Assembly: GCA_016788705.1 (NCBI GenBank) | Contig: JAEUSQ010000007.1 | Span: 143,215 to 207,214, forward strand | Reading direction: 5' to 3' | Source of the DNA: Bacteroidetes Order II. bacterium | GTDB taxonomy: Bacteria > Bacteroidota > Rhodothermia > Rhodothermales > UBA2364 | Length of the DNA: 64,000 nucleotides | In this document: positions 9,048 through 18,000 of the stretch, piece by piece | Numbering within the stretch: the first letter of the stretch is position 1 | Layout: every line of letters starts with the position of its first letter | Program-made: the position numbers and the translations under genes | The notes under the pieces: model-generated | Seen by the model: the letters and a program-made list of their open reading frames with translations, nothing else | What the model was told of the DNA's origin: nothing | Database searches by the model: none

Positions 9048-10730
9048 TTATAGTCCTAAAATGCTTTTTCCTTGCTCAAAAACAATATCTACAGGAATTT
9101 TTGCTTCGGCCAAGCGATTCAGGTCGGCTTTTAACATTTCACCCACGCGGCCTTTTTCATTCCACAACGCCACAACAGCGTCATATTGTCCGTCGCCCTG
9201 AAGCCGGAGAATAAGATCGGATAGGCTGTCCACTGCGGCACGCAACTTTTCAAAATCTACGCGATAGGTTCCGGTCACTGCATCACGGGTAAAAACCCCG
9301 CGTTCTTGAAAGTAATTGAAGCGAACTAAATTGGCTTTGCCATGCGCACTTCCTGTTCCAAACCGGATGCTTCGGAAAATACTGGCACAGAAGGTAACAT
9401 AATAGTCTTTTAAATCTACGTTTTTGAGTTCGCCGGTTTCCACCATTTTTTGGATCATATACAATCCCAAAATATCGGCCTTGCCTTCTTCCAGCCAAGA
9501 AGCTTGTTCCTTCAGTGCGCCGCGAACGGTTCCTTTTCCGTTGAGGGTGTTTTTAATTCCCAAACCATGCGCCACTTCGTGGAACATCGTGGTGGCAAAA
9601 AAAGCATCGAATGTTACGTGTTTGCGTTGGTCAGGCGCAACGAGAAGATCCGAAATCGGCAACATCATTTTGTCGAATTTGGCTTTCATGGCGTTTTTAA
9701 GCTGTAAACGGCGGGTTCCTTTTTTGAGTTGGACTTCTTCGTCGTTCGGCAAGTTTATGGCAATGGTTTTGGAGCCAGAATTGGCGTCGCCCGTCACAAA
9801 GACCACATCATAGGCGTTCAAGTCCGAATCTGTTCCGGGCATTTCAGCTTTATAGGCATCGGGAACGGGTAAGCCGCGTTGTAGCATGGGTAAGAGGGCG
9901 GCATAGCGCGAGAGGCGTTCGCTCCAAGCCAGGTCTTTTAACAAAACATAGGCTTCTGCTCCAGCTTTATACCCAAATAACCCATCTTCATACGTCTCGA
10001 TAGGGCCAATAACCACATCAATAGGACTGGTTTTCATGTCCATCCAAGCAAAATCGCTGGCTTGGTACTGGTTAGTGAGCAATGCCTCGGCGCGGAGTTC
10101 GAGGTATTTTCGGAGGCCCATATCTTCGGCCAAGGCCGCTGCTGCTCGGAGTTTGGCTGCTGCCCGCTCCATTTGGGGCTTAAAATACGTATTGAATGGG
10201 AGGGCCGTCAGTTTGCCGTTGGCATCCCTCCGAACCATTGTATAAGGGTCTTTAAGTGCGGGATTTGTGGCCGCTGCGGCCTCAAATTCTGCCTTACTCA
10301 TGTCTTTTGGGTAATAATTTGCACCATCAGGCTTAGGTCCCACACCAGGAATAAACGGAGTATTGGCATGGAGAAAATCCCACGGGCCATAATTTACTCG
10401 GATATACGCCTGTACGGCTGGATCGGTGTATTGGGATAAATTGCGTGGGTCACCATAGGTCTGCTCCCAAAAAATGTCGTCCATCACCTGTGCCGCCTCG
10501 ATAAGCAGGCCCACCACTTGTTTGTTTTTCGTAGAAAGCCCTTCTACCAAATCGCTTGTTAAACGATAAGGTACATACATTGGGGTGGTGGTGGATTGAC
10601 CATTCTCGACTTTGAGAACCGTTCCTGCTGCGGTTCCGGAGCGGGTTAACGGTTTTTGCTTTTGTGAACAAGCGCTTAGCCCCAGCACCAAAACGAAGAC
10701 AAACGCCATTCTGAAGGATTGTGTATTCAT
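9048..10730 (-). CDS. M49-like zinc metallopeptidase lipoprotein
   Basis: A 560-residue predicted lipoprotein. From ATG 10730 the N-terminus is MNTQSFRMAFVFVLVLGLSAC with lipobox LSAC; an upstream TTG-type extension lacks a signal and was rejected. The zinc site is readable as HEVAH (about residue 382), in FHEVAHGLGIKNTL, followed about 30 residues later by WLEEGKADILGLY, which supplies the third ligand glutamate. This HExxH-EExxAD arrangement resembles the M49-like peptidase domain of plant Nudix-associated proteins and of dipeptidyl peptidase III relatives, although classical DPP III has HExxGH. The N-terminal half is helical and unassigned. The likely role is turnover of exported peptides at the envelope; substrate unknown. 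It is monocistronic. Confidence 0.75.
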   Translation of the reverse strand: MNTQSFRMAFVFVLVLGLSACSQKQKPLTRSGTAAGTVLKVENGQSTTTPMYVPYRLTSDLVEGLSTKNKQVVGLLIEAAQVMDDIFWEQTYGDPRNLSQYTDPAVQAYIRVNYGPWDFLHANTPFIPGVGPKPDGANYYPKDMSKAEFEAAAATNPALKDPYTMVRRDANGKLTALPFNTYFKPQMERAAAKLRAAAALAEDMGLRKYLELRAEALLTNQYQASDFAWMDMKTSPIDVVIGPIETYEDGLFGYKAGAEAYVLLKDLAWSERLSRYAALLPMLQRGLPVPDAYKAEMPGTDSDLNAYDVVFVTGDANSGSKTIAINLPNDEEVQLKKGTRRLQLKNAMKAKFDKMMLPISDLLVAPDQRKHVTFDAFFATTMFHEVAHGLGIKNTLNGKGTVRGALKEQASWLEEGKADILGLYMIQKMVETGELKNVDLKDYYVTFCASIFRSIRFGTGSAHGKANLVRFNYFQERGVFTRDAVTGTYRVDFEKLRAAVDSLSDLILRLQGDGQYDAVVALWNEKGRVGEMLKADLNRLAEAKIPVDIVFEQGKSILGL

Positions 10731-10841
10731 GTTTTTAGGGTTTGAAAAGAACCAATAGCCAAATGTACAATTTAAATCTGAATATACAATGAATCCCAGA
10801 GGGCGGCATGTGGAAAAGTGAAGCGCACACACACACTATTG

Positions 10842-11000
10842 TATTCACCTAATCTTAATATTGTGGAAAGGCTTTGGAAAGAATTAAAAGCGCGGTGGCT
10901 AAGGCCAACAGACATGCACAAACCGAACGCCTGTTCTTTGCCGTTTGGTCAGCACTTGCCGCTGTTAGGTTTGAACTGACCATCAATTCATTTCGTTGTG
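10842..11000 (+). pseudogene. Remnant of an IS630-type transposase (C-terminal part)
   Basis: Frame 10842-10913 reads YSPNLNIVERLWKELKAR and continues WLRPTD, the hallmark C-terminal DDE block of IS630/Tc1-like transposases (YSPxLNxIExxWxxLK). It contains the last catalytic acidic residue (E of VERLW). After a frame change the sequence continues in another frame as RLFFAVWSALAAVRFELTIN, which fits the usual end of these transposases. No start and no DDE N-terminal half are present upstream, because the minus-strand peptidase gene begins there. It is therefore a decayed, frameshifted end of an old insertion. A different member of the same family starts at 63867. The exact boundaries are uncertain. 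Confidence 0.68.
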
Positions 11001-11016
11001 CACATACAAAAAAATA

Positions 11017-11048
11017 CCCGGTTTCGGAGGAAGAAGCCGGGCTTTTTT
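11017..11048. terminator. Bidirectional hairpin terminator
   Basis: CCCGGTTTC (11017-11025) pairs with GAAGCCGGG (11033-11041, one G-T). TTTTTT follows on the plus strand and an A-rich run lies before it, giving T's on the minus strand. It lies 70 bases past the RlpA-like gene stop and likely ends that minus-strand transcript. Confidence 0.7.
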
Positions 11049-11111
11049 GATGCAGACGGGTGGTGGGGTGGGGGCGCTTTCGGGTCGGCGGTAGCATCAA
11101 AAAAATCGTGT

Positions 11112-12392
11112 TCAGTTTTGGATTTGCTTAACCAACGCATCTCTTCCGTTGTTGCGGATTTGGCTGGCTGCAAGTTCTGCTTCGGCCTTCTTTGCAAATC
11201 GGCCAATATTGACCCGATATAAGGTATTGCCATTTACTTGGGTGGCGTGAACCCATCCGCCAGAAATTTGGTTGGCTTGCATCCGGGCCCGTTGGGCATC
11301 GCCGGTAGCAGCAATTTGTACCGTATAACGTTCTGGTTGGGTTTGTTCGATGGTGGGGTATTGGGGAGCCACACGGTTTTGGGTTGGACGCGGGGCCTCT
11401 TCGGTATAGGCAATAAATTGTCCGGTCTCTTCTTCGAGTAACTCTAATTTTACGCGGCCAACGCCTTGTTTAACCATGTCTATATCTTGGGCGGCTTGCA
11501 TGGCCAAATCAATAATGCGTCCGTCATTTGTGAAAGGGCCACGGTCGTTCACCCGTACAATAACACTTTTATTGTTGGATAGATTCGTTACCCGAACTTT
11601 CGAGCCGAAGGCAATGGTGCGGTGGGCGGCGGTGTATTGGTACATGTCAAAAACCTCCCCATTTGCGGTTCTGCGTCCCTGATATTTCCCACCATACCAA
11701 GAGGCTAAGCCATAGCTGACGGCGGTCACCTTCCAACGGCGGCCTTCATAAGGGCTGCCAGAGGGCGCAACTCCGGTAGAAGGTGGGGTGTAAAGCCGCT
11801 CTGAGGGCGAAGAAGACGCATATGCCAAAATAGGGCTGGTGTTGTTTGCCGGGCCTTCATTTCGGCGTGATGCCACCCGTGCGACTTCGTTCTCGGTTGG
11901 GGTGTAAGTGGGCGCTGGGGTATAAGCCGTGTTTCGGATAGGAGCTGAAGGCGAAGCAGAACCACGTCCGGGAGCCGCTGATACATGAACCACTGGGCGA
12001 ACATAGTCTGAAACAGCCGCTTCCCGATAGGTTGGCGAAACAGGTTGGACCGATGATTCCGTCCGTTGAGGGGATGGGGCACGATTGGGCAATTCTGACG
12101 CAACTTCCCGGCTTTCTAAAATGGCTACCTGACGACCGTTCACCTCCTCGATCCGAACAGTCCACGAACGACGCCCGTCTTGAGGTAACGGAATGTAAAG
12201 CGGCTGGTCTTGTCCGGTTACCGATTTGTTGCCAGCATCAGCAGAATACGATGCTGTGTCGTTTTTCCAACGACCCGATTGGCCCATTGCCGGAAGGGCG
12301 AGGGCTAATACAACTAAAAAACCAAAAAAAGTTTTGGCATATGTTTCCGAATTATAAGTGGTTACACTGAACGGAAAAATTTTTTTTCTCAT
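11112..12392 (-). CDS. RlpA-like septal lytic transglycosylase with SPOR domain
   Basis: RlpA proteins cleave glycan strands lacking stem peptides at the septum; the SPOR domain binds such denuded peptidoglycan. From ATG 12392, preceded by AGGGGGTG, the protein has 427 residues with a hydrophobic export segment (FFGFLVVLALALPAMGQ). Next comes a long Pro/Ser/Thr-rich linker, a double-psi beta-barrel domain (about 230-330) with all family motifs (ASWYGGKYQGRRTANGEVFD, TAAHRT, VRVNDRGPF, RIIDLA), and a C-terminal SPOR domain (about 349-426, YTVQIAATGDAQ ... VNIGRFAKKAEAE). The active-site Asp and His positions look intact. A second DPBB+SPOR gene with eroded motifs lies upstream on the same strand. 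No classical lipobox is visible. Confidence 0.88.
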   Translation of the reverse strand: MRKKIFPFSVTTYNSETYAKTFFGFLVVLALALPAMGQSGRWKNDTASYSADAGNKSVTGQDQPLYIPLPQDGRRSWTVRIEEVNGRQVAILESREVASELPNRAPSPQRTESSVQPVSPTYREAAVSDYVRPVVHVSAAPGRGSASPSAPIRNTAYTPAPTYTPTENEVARVASRRNEGPANNTSPILAYASSSPSERLYTPPSTGVAPSGSPYEGRRWKVTAVSYGLASWYGGKYQGRRTANGEVFDMYQYTAAHRTIAFGSKVRVTNLSNNKSVIVRVNDRGPFTNDGRIIDLAMQAAQDIDMVKQGVGRVKLELLEEETGQFIAYTEEAPRPTQNRVAPQYPTIEQTQPERYTVQIAATGDAQRARMQANQISGGWVHATQVNGNTLYRVNIGRFAKKAEAELAASQIRNNGRDALVKQIQN

Positions 12393-12969
12393 AACACCCC
12401 CTACTGGCATAGGATTTGTGGTTTAAAAGTTTGCTCAGAACGCCCTCGCTTGTGGGTTGGACGAAAAAACCACTTACAGGTACTCTTGGGGGGACTTCGC
12501 GTCCCCCTGAGAGAGGGGTGATCAAAGAATCGGGAAACGTTTGGGAGACCTGGTTATTGGTGGTGGGTCTCTGTTTCTGTATCGCTTTGATACAAGACAA
12601 TGAAGAGCGTTTAATGACTAAGATAAAAAAATCCCAAAATGATACGTGATGGGGTCTGAGTAGCGGGTATGCTTGAATGCAATTCTATGTAGTTATACCA
12701 GTATTTGCGAGCTATTTGGGCAATAAAATCATCTCTTTATTGGTTAAGCCTCAAAAATAAAAAATCGAATGTTTTCTTGTCTCATACGGAGACATCAGGC
12801 TGTACCACCATCAATTGTATAAGCTTGGTGAGTGTGGTTGCGATTTTATGTGGACAGAAACGCAGAAGAGTTTTATTCGTAAACAAGCTATGCCATTTTC
12901 GGCTTTTCTCTGCCAGTGCAGGTTCAGGCAGTAGTGTATTGACAAGTATGAGGAGTGTCTCGTGTATTT
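12393..12969. other. Intergenic region between two RlpA-like genes
   Basis: About 580 bases with no convincing gene. It contains a short GC hairpin (12489-12507). A plus-strand open frame at 12705-13079 runs into the antisense of the next gene and has no homology that I recognise. The promoter of the downstream rlpA-like gene is expected near 12393-12470. The AT-rich middle part shows no clear repeats. Confidence 0.45.
12489..12507. repeat. GC-rich hairpin
   Basis: GGGGGAC (12489-12495) and GTCCCCC (12501-12507) form a perfect 7-bp stem around TTCGC. No T run follows on either strand, so terminator function is doubtful. It could be an mRNA structure upstream of the rlpA-like gene. Confidence 0.5.
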
Positions 12970-14136
12970 TTAATAACCGTTTTTGGCTGGTTTTACATAG
13001 GCATCATTGTATCCCAATTGTCTTAATTCAAGGACAACTGCTTGTGCTTCCGATTTACTACGGAAACGCCCAAAATTAAGCCTTGTAAGATCATCGGTGC
13101 CAGTTCGTTCTTGCCACAGATCTGGCCCCAAGGCAATTTGCTGATCCTTAATGGAACGTTGACTCCGGACAGCCGAAATTTGAATTGTCCAGTTTCCATC
13201 TGGTATGGTATAATGATTGCGTTTCAATTTTAAAGGAATGCCTCCATTTGGAATAATACCCGTCGGACTCATCGAAGACATTCCCAGCGGCAAATCCTCG
13301 CCTCCTAAAGTATTAACCTGTCCTGCATTTCCCCCGTAAGCATTTAATCCTGATTTTTTTTCTGTGGGCGTACTATTGTATAAAGACCTGTTTTCATTTG
13401 GATTGGCGGAGTTGGGAGCCAATCGGGTGGCTCCACCACCAGATGGATAGGTGTAATCCGGGAATTGGGTGGGTGTCGGATTTTGCCAAACTGGTGTAGT
13501 ATTTAACGCAGGTGCTGAAGTTTTTTCCGTACGGCTCGTGAAAGCGGCGTTGGTAGGTGCTTGATAGGAAGTCCGCCCAGCATCGCCAAAGCCTGTTGAA
13601 TAGGGTGAAAGGGGGTCATAAGCGAGTGTTGGTCCATTGCTGTTGGAAGCAGAAGGTTCTACAGGGACTACCTCTACGCGCGCAATTCCAGACTGAAGGA
13701 GGCCAATCTGGGCGGCGGCACTCCCCGAAAGACCGATGACTTTATTGTCCGTAGCACTGGGGCGGTCGTTGATCCGAACGACCACAGATTGTTGATTGGT
13801 GAGGTTGGTGACCATTACATACTGACCGAAAGGGTAAGATTTATGAGAGCCTGTGAAGTCTCGGTGGTTATACGGTTCTCCACTGGCCGTAAGGTTCCCT
13901 TGGTCTTTTTCGCCGTAGTGGCTGGCAACCCCTGTCTGTGTTCGAAATCCTTCTGTAATCCGGTAAGACTCAGGGCTGTGCTGGCTTTTTGGGGGTGGCA
14001 AACTCCGTACAACGCCGCAGGCATTCCAAACGAAGGCCAATAAGACCAAAACCACCAAAAGGGCGATTTGGAGGAGTCTGTTTTGTTGTGTGTAGGCGGA
14101 ATGGGGCGGGGGCTTCATCGTGTTGGGACTGGTCAT
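12970..14136 (-). CDS. Diverged RlpA-like DPBB+SPOR lipoprotein, probably non-catalytic
   Basis: Same layout as its downstream neighbour: lipoprotein signal (LLVVLVLLAFVWNAC), a double-psi beta-barrel (about residues 69-160), a Ser/Thr/Pro/Asn linker and a C-terminal SPOR domain (about 312-388, WTIQISAVRSQRS ... LNFGRFRSKSEAQ). The barrel is recognisable (ASHYGEKDQGNLTASGEPYN, VVVRINDR), but key positions differ from active RlpA: GEVFD became GEPYN, DRGPF became DRPSA and RIIDL became KVIGL, while the histidine of TGSHKS remains. I infer loss of lytic activity with retained peptidoglycan binding. ATG 14136 is chosen; ATG 14118 or an upstream TTG at 14205 are alternatives. It is separated from the other rlpA-like gene by 577 bases. 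Confidence 0.82.
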   Translation of the reverse strand: MTSPNTMKPPPHSAYTQQNRLLQIALLVVLVLLAFVWNACGVVRSLPPPKSQHSPESYRITEGFRTQTGVASHYGEKDQGNLTASGEPYNHRDFTGSHKSYPFGQYVMVTNLTNQQSVVVRINDRPSATDNKVIGLSGSAAAQIGLLQSGIARVEVVPVEPSASNSNGPTLAYDPLSPYSTGFGDAGRTSYQAPTNAAFTSRTEKTSAPALNTTPVWQNPTPTQFPDYTYPSGGGATRLAPNSANPNENRSLYNSTPTEKKSGLNAYGGNAGQVNTLGGEDLPLGMSSMSPTGIIPNGGIPLKLKRNHYTIPDGNWTIQISAVRSQRSIKDQQIALGPDLWQERTGTDDLTRLNFGRFRSKSEAQAVVLELRQLGYNDAYVKPAKNGY

Positions 14137-14253
14137 AAAAAAAACCGAATGTATCCATGGATTGCCCTTCCCAATTATCGTACCAATCTCTTCCCCGAAA
14201 TACAACTTGCCCGAAAAAAAGTTTAGAGGTGCAAAAAATAAGGTTATGATTAT

Positions 14254-14297
14254 CTTCTTAACGGTGTCAAGAAAATAAAGTCACCTTCTTTACGGTA
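14254..14297 (+). promoter_or_regulatory. Direct repeat upstream of an exported protein gene
   Basis: CTTCTTAACGGTG (14254-14266) and CTTCTTTACGGTA (14285-14297) are near-identical 13-mers spaced 31 bp apart, about three helical turns. They sit in an AT-rich gap 28 bases before the ATG at 14325, so they may be regulator half-sites or promoter elements. No regulator can be named. Confidence 0.4.
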
Positions 14298-14324
14298 TTA
14301 ACCAATTAATTAAACCATAATAAA

Positions 14325-14792
14325 ATGAAAAAGATTGTTTATTCGATGTTGTTGTGCATTTTTTTATATGGTTATGCACAAGCCCAAGCAGATCGAGAGA
14401 CCGTTTTTACATGGAATAAGGACGGCTATGCCAATTCCAGTGTGCGGATTCAGGTGTATGAAGCAGATGTTAAAGCCACACGGGGCAAAACCCATGTGGT
14501 GGTGGTTCAGGAAATTGCTGAAAATAACGGAGTTTCTGGCTTAGAGGATGCTCGCTATCTTGCTACCGCCATTGCAGAAAAATACAACTTATCGGTTGAA
14601 GCAGCGCTTTTTGTACATGTCATTGGTGCATTCACCTTTGAAGGCGGGAAAGGTAAAAAAGGATTTATGTTTGGAACGGGGTACAAGCGGCAGGAAAATG
14701 GCAGGCTGACTACCCCTGCTTGGCGATTGGTCTCGGTCGAGGATTTAGTGGAATATACCGATCGGCAGTATCGTCTGGCCTTGGCACGATAA
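14325..14792 (+). CDS. Exported hypothetical protein, 155 residues
   Basis: Not assigned to a family. It begins with a clear signal peptide (MKKIVYSMLLCIFLYGYAQAQA). The mature protein of about 135 residues has mixed alpha/beta character. Visible segments are THVVVVQEIAENNGVSGLED, DARYLATAIAEKYNLSVEAA, a strand FVHVIGAFTFEGGKGKKGF and a C-terminal helix with DLVEYTDRQYRLALAR. It has no cysteines after the signal and no obvious catalytic motif. It stands alone between the diverged RlpA gene (divergent) and the large T9SS protein, and ends at a strong terminator, so it is its own transcription unit, possibly controlled by the direct repeats upstream. Confidence 0.7.
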   Translation: MKKIVYSMLLCIFLYGYAQAQADRETVFTWNKDGYANSSVRIQVYEADVKATRGKTHVVVVQEIAENNGVSGLEDARYLATAIAEKYNLSVEAALFVHVIGAFTFEGGKGKKGFMFGTGYKRQENGRLTTPAWRLVSVEDLVEYTDRQYRLALAR

Positions 14793-14832
14793 TTGCGTAT
14801 GAGTAATAATGATAATCTCCTGAGTTTTAAAG

Positions 14833-14868
14833 ACCTCGTGGTTCTTGTTAAGAGCCAGAGGTTTTTTT
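14833..14868 (+). terminator. Intrinsic terminator
   Basis: ACCTC-g-TGGTTCTT (14833-14846) pairs with AAGAGCCA-GAGGT around a GTT loop, a long stem with one bulged G, followed by a run of seven T's. It ends the transcript of the 155-residue exported protein. Confidence 0.82.
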
Positions 14869-15041
14869 ATGTGTTTCAGGGTTGTAGGAAAAGGTTTAAT
14901 TTGCTTGCCCAAAATTTTGGGGTGTTTGTCGAAAAGAAAGTCCATTTTATCGAATGAAACTGAAAAGTACTTCATATAATGGGTAAACTGGAACACCACC
15001 AGAAAATGTCCTCCATACCTTCATATATATTATTGATAGCC

Positions 15042-18000
15042 ATGAAAAAACAATTTACGCCCCCCAAAAAAAAGTCTAACAGCCCTCGGGTGAGCAGCGG
15101 GTGGTTGGGCTGGCTCTTTGTCTTGTTCTTCTTGTCTGGCGGTACTGCAACTTTTGCCCAATCCTCGCTTTCGATAGCGAAACGGGCCAATGTGAGTAGT
15201 GTGCCTTCTGGACAAACGTTTTATTATACCGTTCAATATGCTTGCTCCAGTCCTACGACGCCTTGTAATGATGTTGTGGTACGGGATTCACTTGCTGCGG
15301 GCTTGACCTATTTAGGAAATGTTGGTTCGGTGCATACTACCTCCTCTTCTTACAACAGCACCAGCCGAATCGTTACATTTAACTTTGGTACTTTGGCATC
15401 GGGTTCTACGGGTGAGTTACAGATAACGGTGAAGTTTCCCGAAGGAACCACGCCAAACGGTACAGTGGTCAAGAACCGGGCAGCCATTTTTGCCACGAAT
15501 GCCGCGACGGTAACCAGTAACACCGTTTCTGTGACGGCCACGGCAGTCTCGAAATGGGAAGTGGACAAACAAATTACCACTTCTTCCTTTATAGATTTTG
15601 ATGTTTCGTACAAAGTTGCTCTTTGCAGTCCGAATGCTGGAAACCTAGGCGGATTAAACCTTCAAAACGCCCGCTTAGTAGATACCTTGCCGCTGAATGC
15701 CGTTTTTGTTTCTGCGAGTAATAGCGGGGTGTATGACGCCATAAATAGGACGGTCACTTGGAATTTGGGCAGTATTGGCGTGACCAATGGTGGATGTACG
15801 AGTCGTACTGTAACGGTACAATACCCCAGTACTGTTTTCTCTAATGGTCAAACGGTGGTGAACCGTGTAGAAGGCTTTGGAACCCCATACGGTCTTTCGG
15901 ATCAATCCTTGGGGACAGATCAAGTGAGCCATGTTCTATCCGGATTTGTCCCATCTACAGGCAGTACACTGAATAAATATGTGGACTTTGGTGAAAAGGT
16001 GGTGGGTCAGGTTGCCTCTTATACGTTTAACCTTAAAAATAGCAGCAATGTAGCGGTCAATGACTTTGTGTTGGAAGATGCGATTCCAGTGGCCCTTGAT
16101 GTTACCGAAATTACTTCTGGTGGCTATCCATCTGCTGCGCCAGTCAATATTTGGTATAAAACCAACCTCAATAGCAGCTATGCCTTAGTTCCGGGAAGCC
16201 CCTTTAGTAGCAATAGCACCGTTTTGGTTTCTGCCATGGGGCTGGGGAGTTCTGAAGTAATTACCCATCTGAAATGGGATTGGGGAACAGTAGCTGTTGG
16301 GTTTGCTCCTTCGTCCACGGCGCTTCGTCCTGGTCTTAAAGCGACCTTGCTTGCGACCGACCGGAACGGAAATGCGGTAAATACGGGAAGCATCGTACAA
16401 AATTGTGGTTCCTTGGGTTTTGTGTATAATGGTAATGTCACCAACCGAAACGCCTGCGTAAATGTGGAAGTCATAGACCCTATGGCTCGTCCTTATCCTT
16501 ACAAAGAGGAAACGACAACTGGCCCTTACCTTCCGGGTAGTACCGTTGGATACCGTTTGCGGGTACGGAACTATGGATTGGCCACCCACAAATTAGACAA
16601 GCCCGTCCTGATGGATTTATTACCGGAAAGCCAAGTTTTTGTGGATGGCTCTTGGACATATGATGCCGGAAACGCTGGAATGGCCGCTCCAGTATTTGAG
16701 AAACTGGAAAACTATGCCGGAAGTGGCAGGACGTTGCTACGTTGGAGTTGGACCGATGCCGTTCCCGTGGATGCAGCAGCATATATTTCGTTTAATGCAC
16801 AAGTGAAACCCGGAACGATTTATGGGGCATTGCCTAATAAAGTACAGCTCACTTCTAATGTGGGAAATGTACGTTGTCCGGCAACCAAAGAAACCGATAC
16901 GCTTGACCTGGATGGTGATGGAAGCAAAAGTGATCAAATTTGCAATTATACCCATACCATCCAGATCCAAGGGGTCCCCGCGCTTTCTGCGAATAAATTG
17001 GTGAAAGGCGAATATGATGATGATTTTCATAAGTATCCCGAAGTTGGGGTTTCTACGCCTGGCGGCACGGCCGATTATTTGTTGCAGGTGAAAAACGAGG
17101 GCAATGTTCCAATGAACGAAGCCGTGCTCATAGATGTACTTCCGGCCATTGGTGACCAATTAGTGACCACAAAAGATGAACGCAAGAGCGAATGGCGGCC
17201 CAATTTGATTGGTGCGGTAGCGGCTCCAAAAGGGGTGACGGTTTATTATAGTACCGTTGCAAACCCTTGTACCGAAGAATTGGGGACTTCTAAGCCGGAC
17301 TGCGAAAAGCCTGAGTGGCGTACTGAACTTCCTGAAGATATTACGAGTGTGCGGGCCTTGAAATTCGACTTTGCCAAGGTGGAAATTGGTCTGAACGAAA
17401 CGCTAACCCTGTCTTGGCCGATGCGTGTTCCTGCTGGTGCACCCACCGAAGGCGAAGTGGCTTGGAACTCCTTTGCTTATACGGCAACCCGTGCCGATAA
17501 TGGTTCCCGCCTCCTTGCCGCCGAGCCAACGAAAGTGGGTATTGCCTTGAAGCCCATCAAAGGCATTGCAATCGGTAGTTTCTTTTGGTTGGACGAAGAC
17601 CGCGACGGTGTACAAGGTGAAAAAGAAAGTGGGCTAAACGGGGTCAAAGTAACGCTTATACATCCGGGTGGTGACGAAAAACCGGGAACCGAAGACGATA
17701 AAGAGGTAGCCTTTAGTTATACGGGCGACGACCAAAAAGGCCGTCCGGGATATTACCTCTTTCCAAATGTAGAAGAAGGAATTTATGCCCTCCGCTTCGA
17801 CCTCCCAAAGGGCTTTCGCTTCACCAAGATGGATGCGGAAAACGATGAGATAGACTCCGACATCAATCCGGAATCTGGGTACACCGAAGTCTTCAAGGCA
17901 TCTGGTGCTTCGGTACTGAATATGAATGGTGGTGCTTGGAAAGCCAAAGCAGACCTTGCGTTGAAAAAAGGGGTGGATAATCCGATTGCACAAAGTGGCC

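Noticed and set aside
10930..11000. tRNA-like GGTTTGAACTGACC stretch
   Set aside because: No acceptor stem, anticodon arm or D arm could be built around it. It is part of the transposase remnant.
10855..11100. Minus-strand open frame with a hydrophobic tail
   Set aside because: It is antisense to the decayed IS630-type transposase and crosses the terminator hairpin.
12705..13079. Plus-strand open frame of 124 codons
   Set aside because: It overlaps the end of the RlpA-like gene in antisense and shows no recognisable motif, and its composition is unlike the neighbouring genes.
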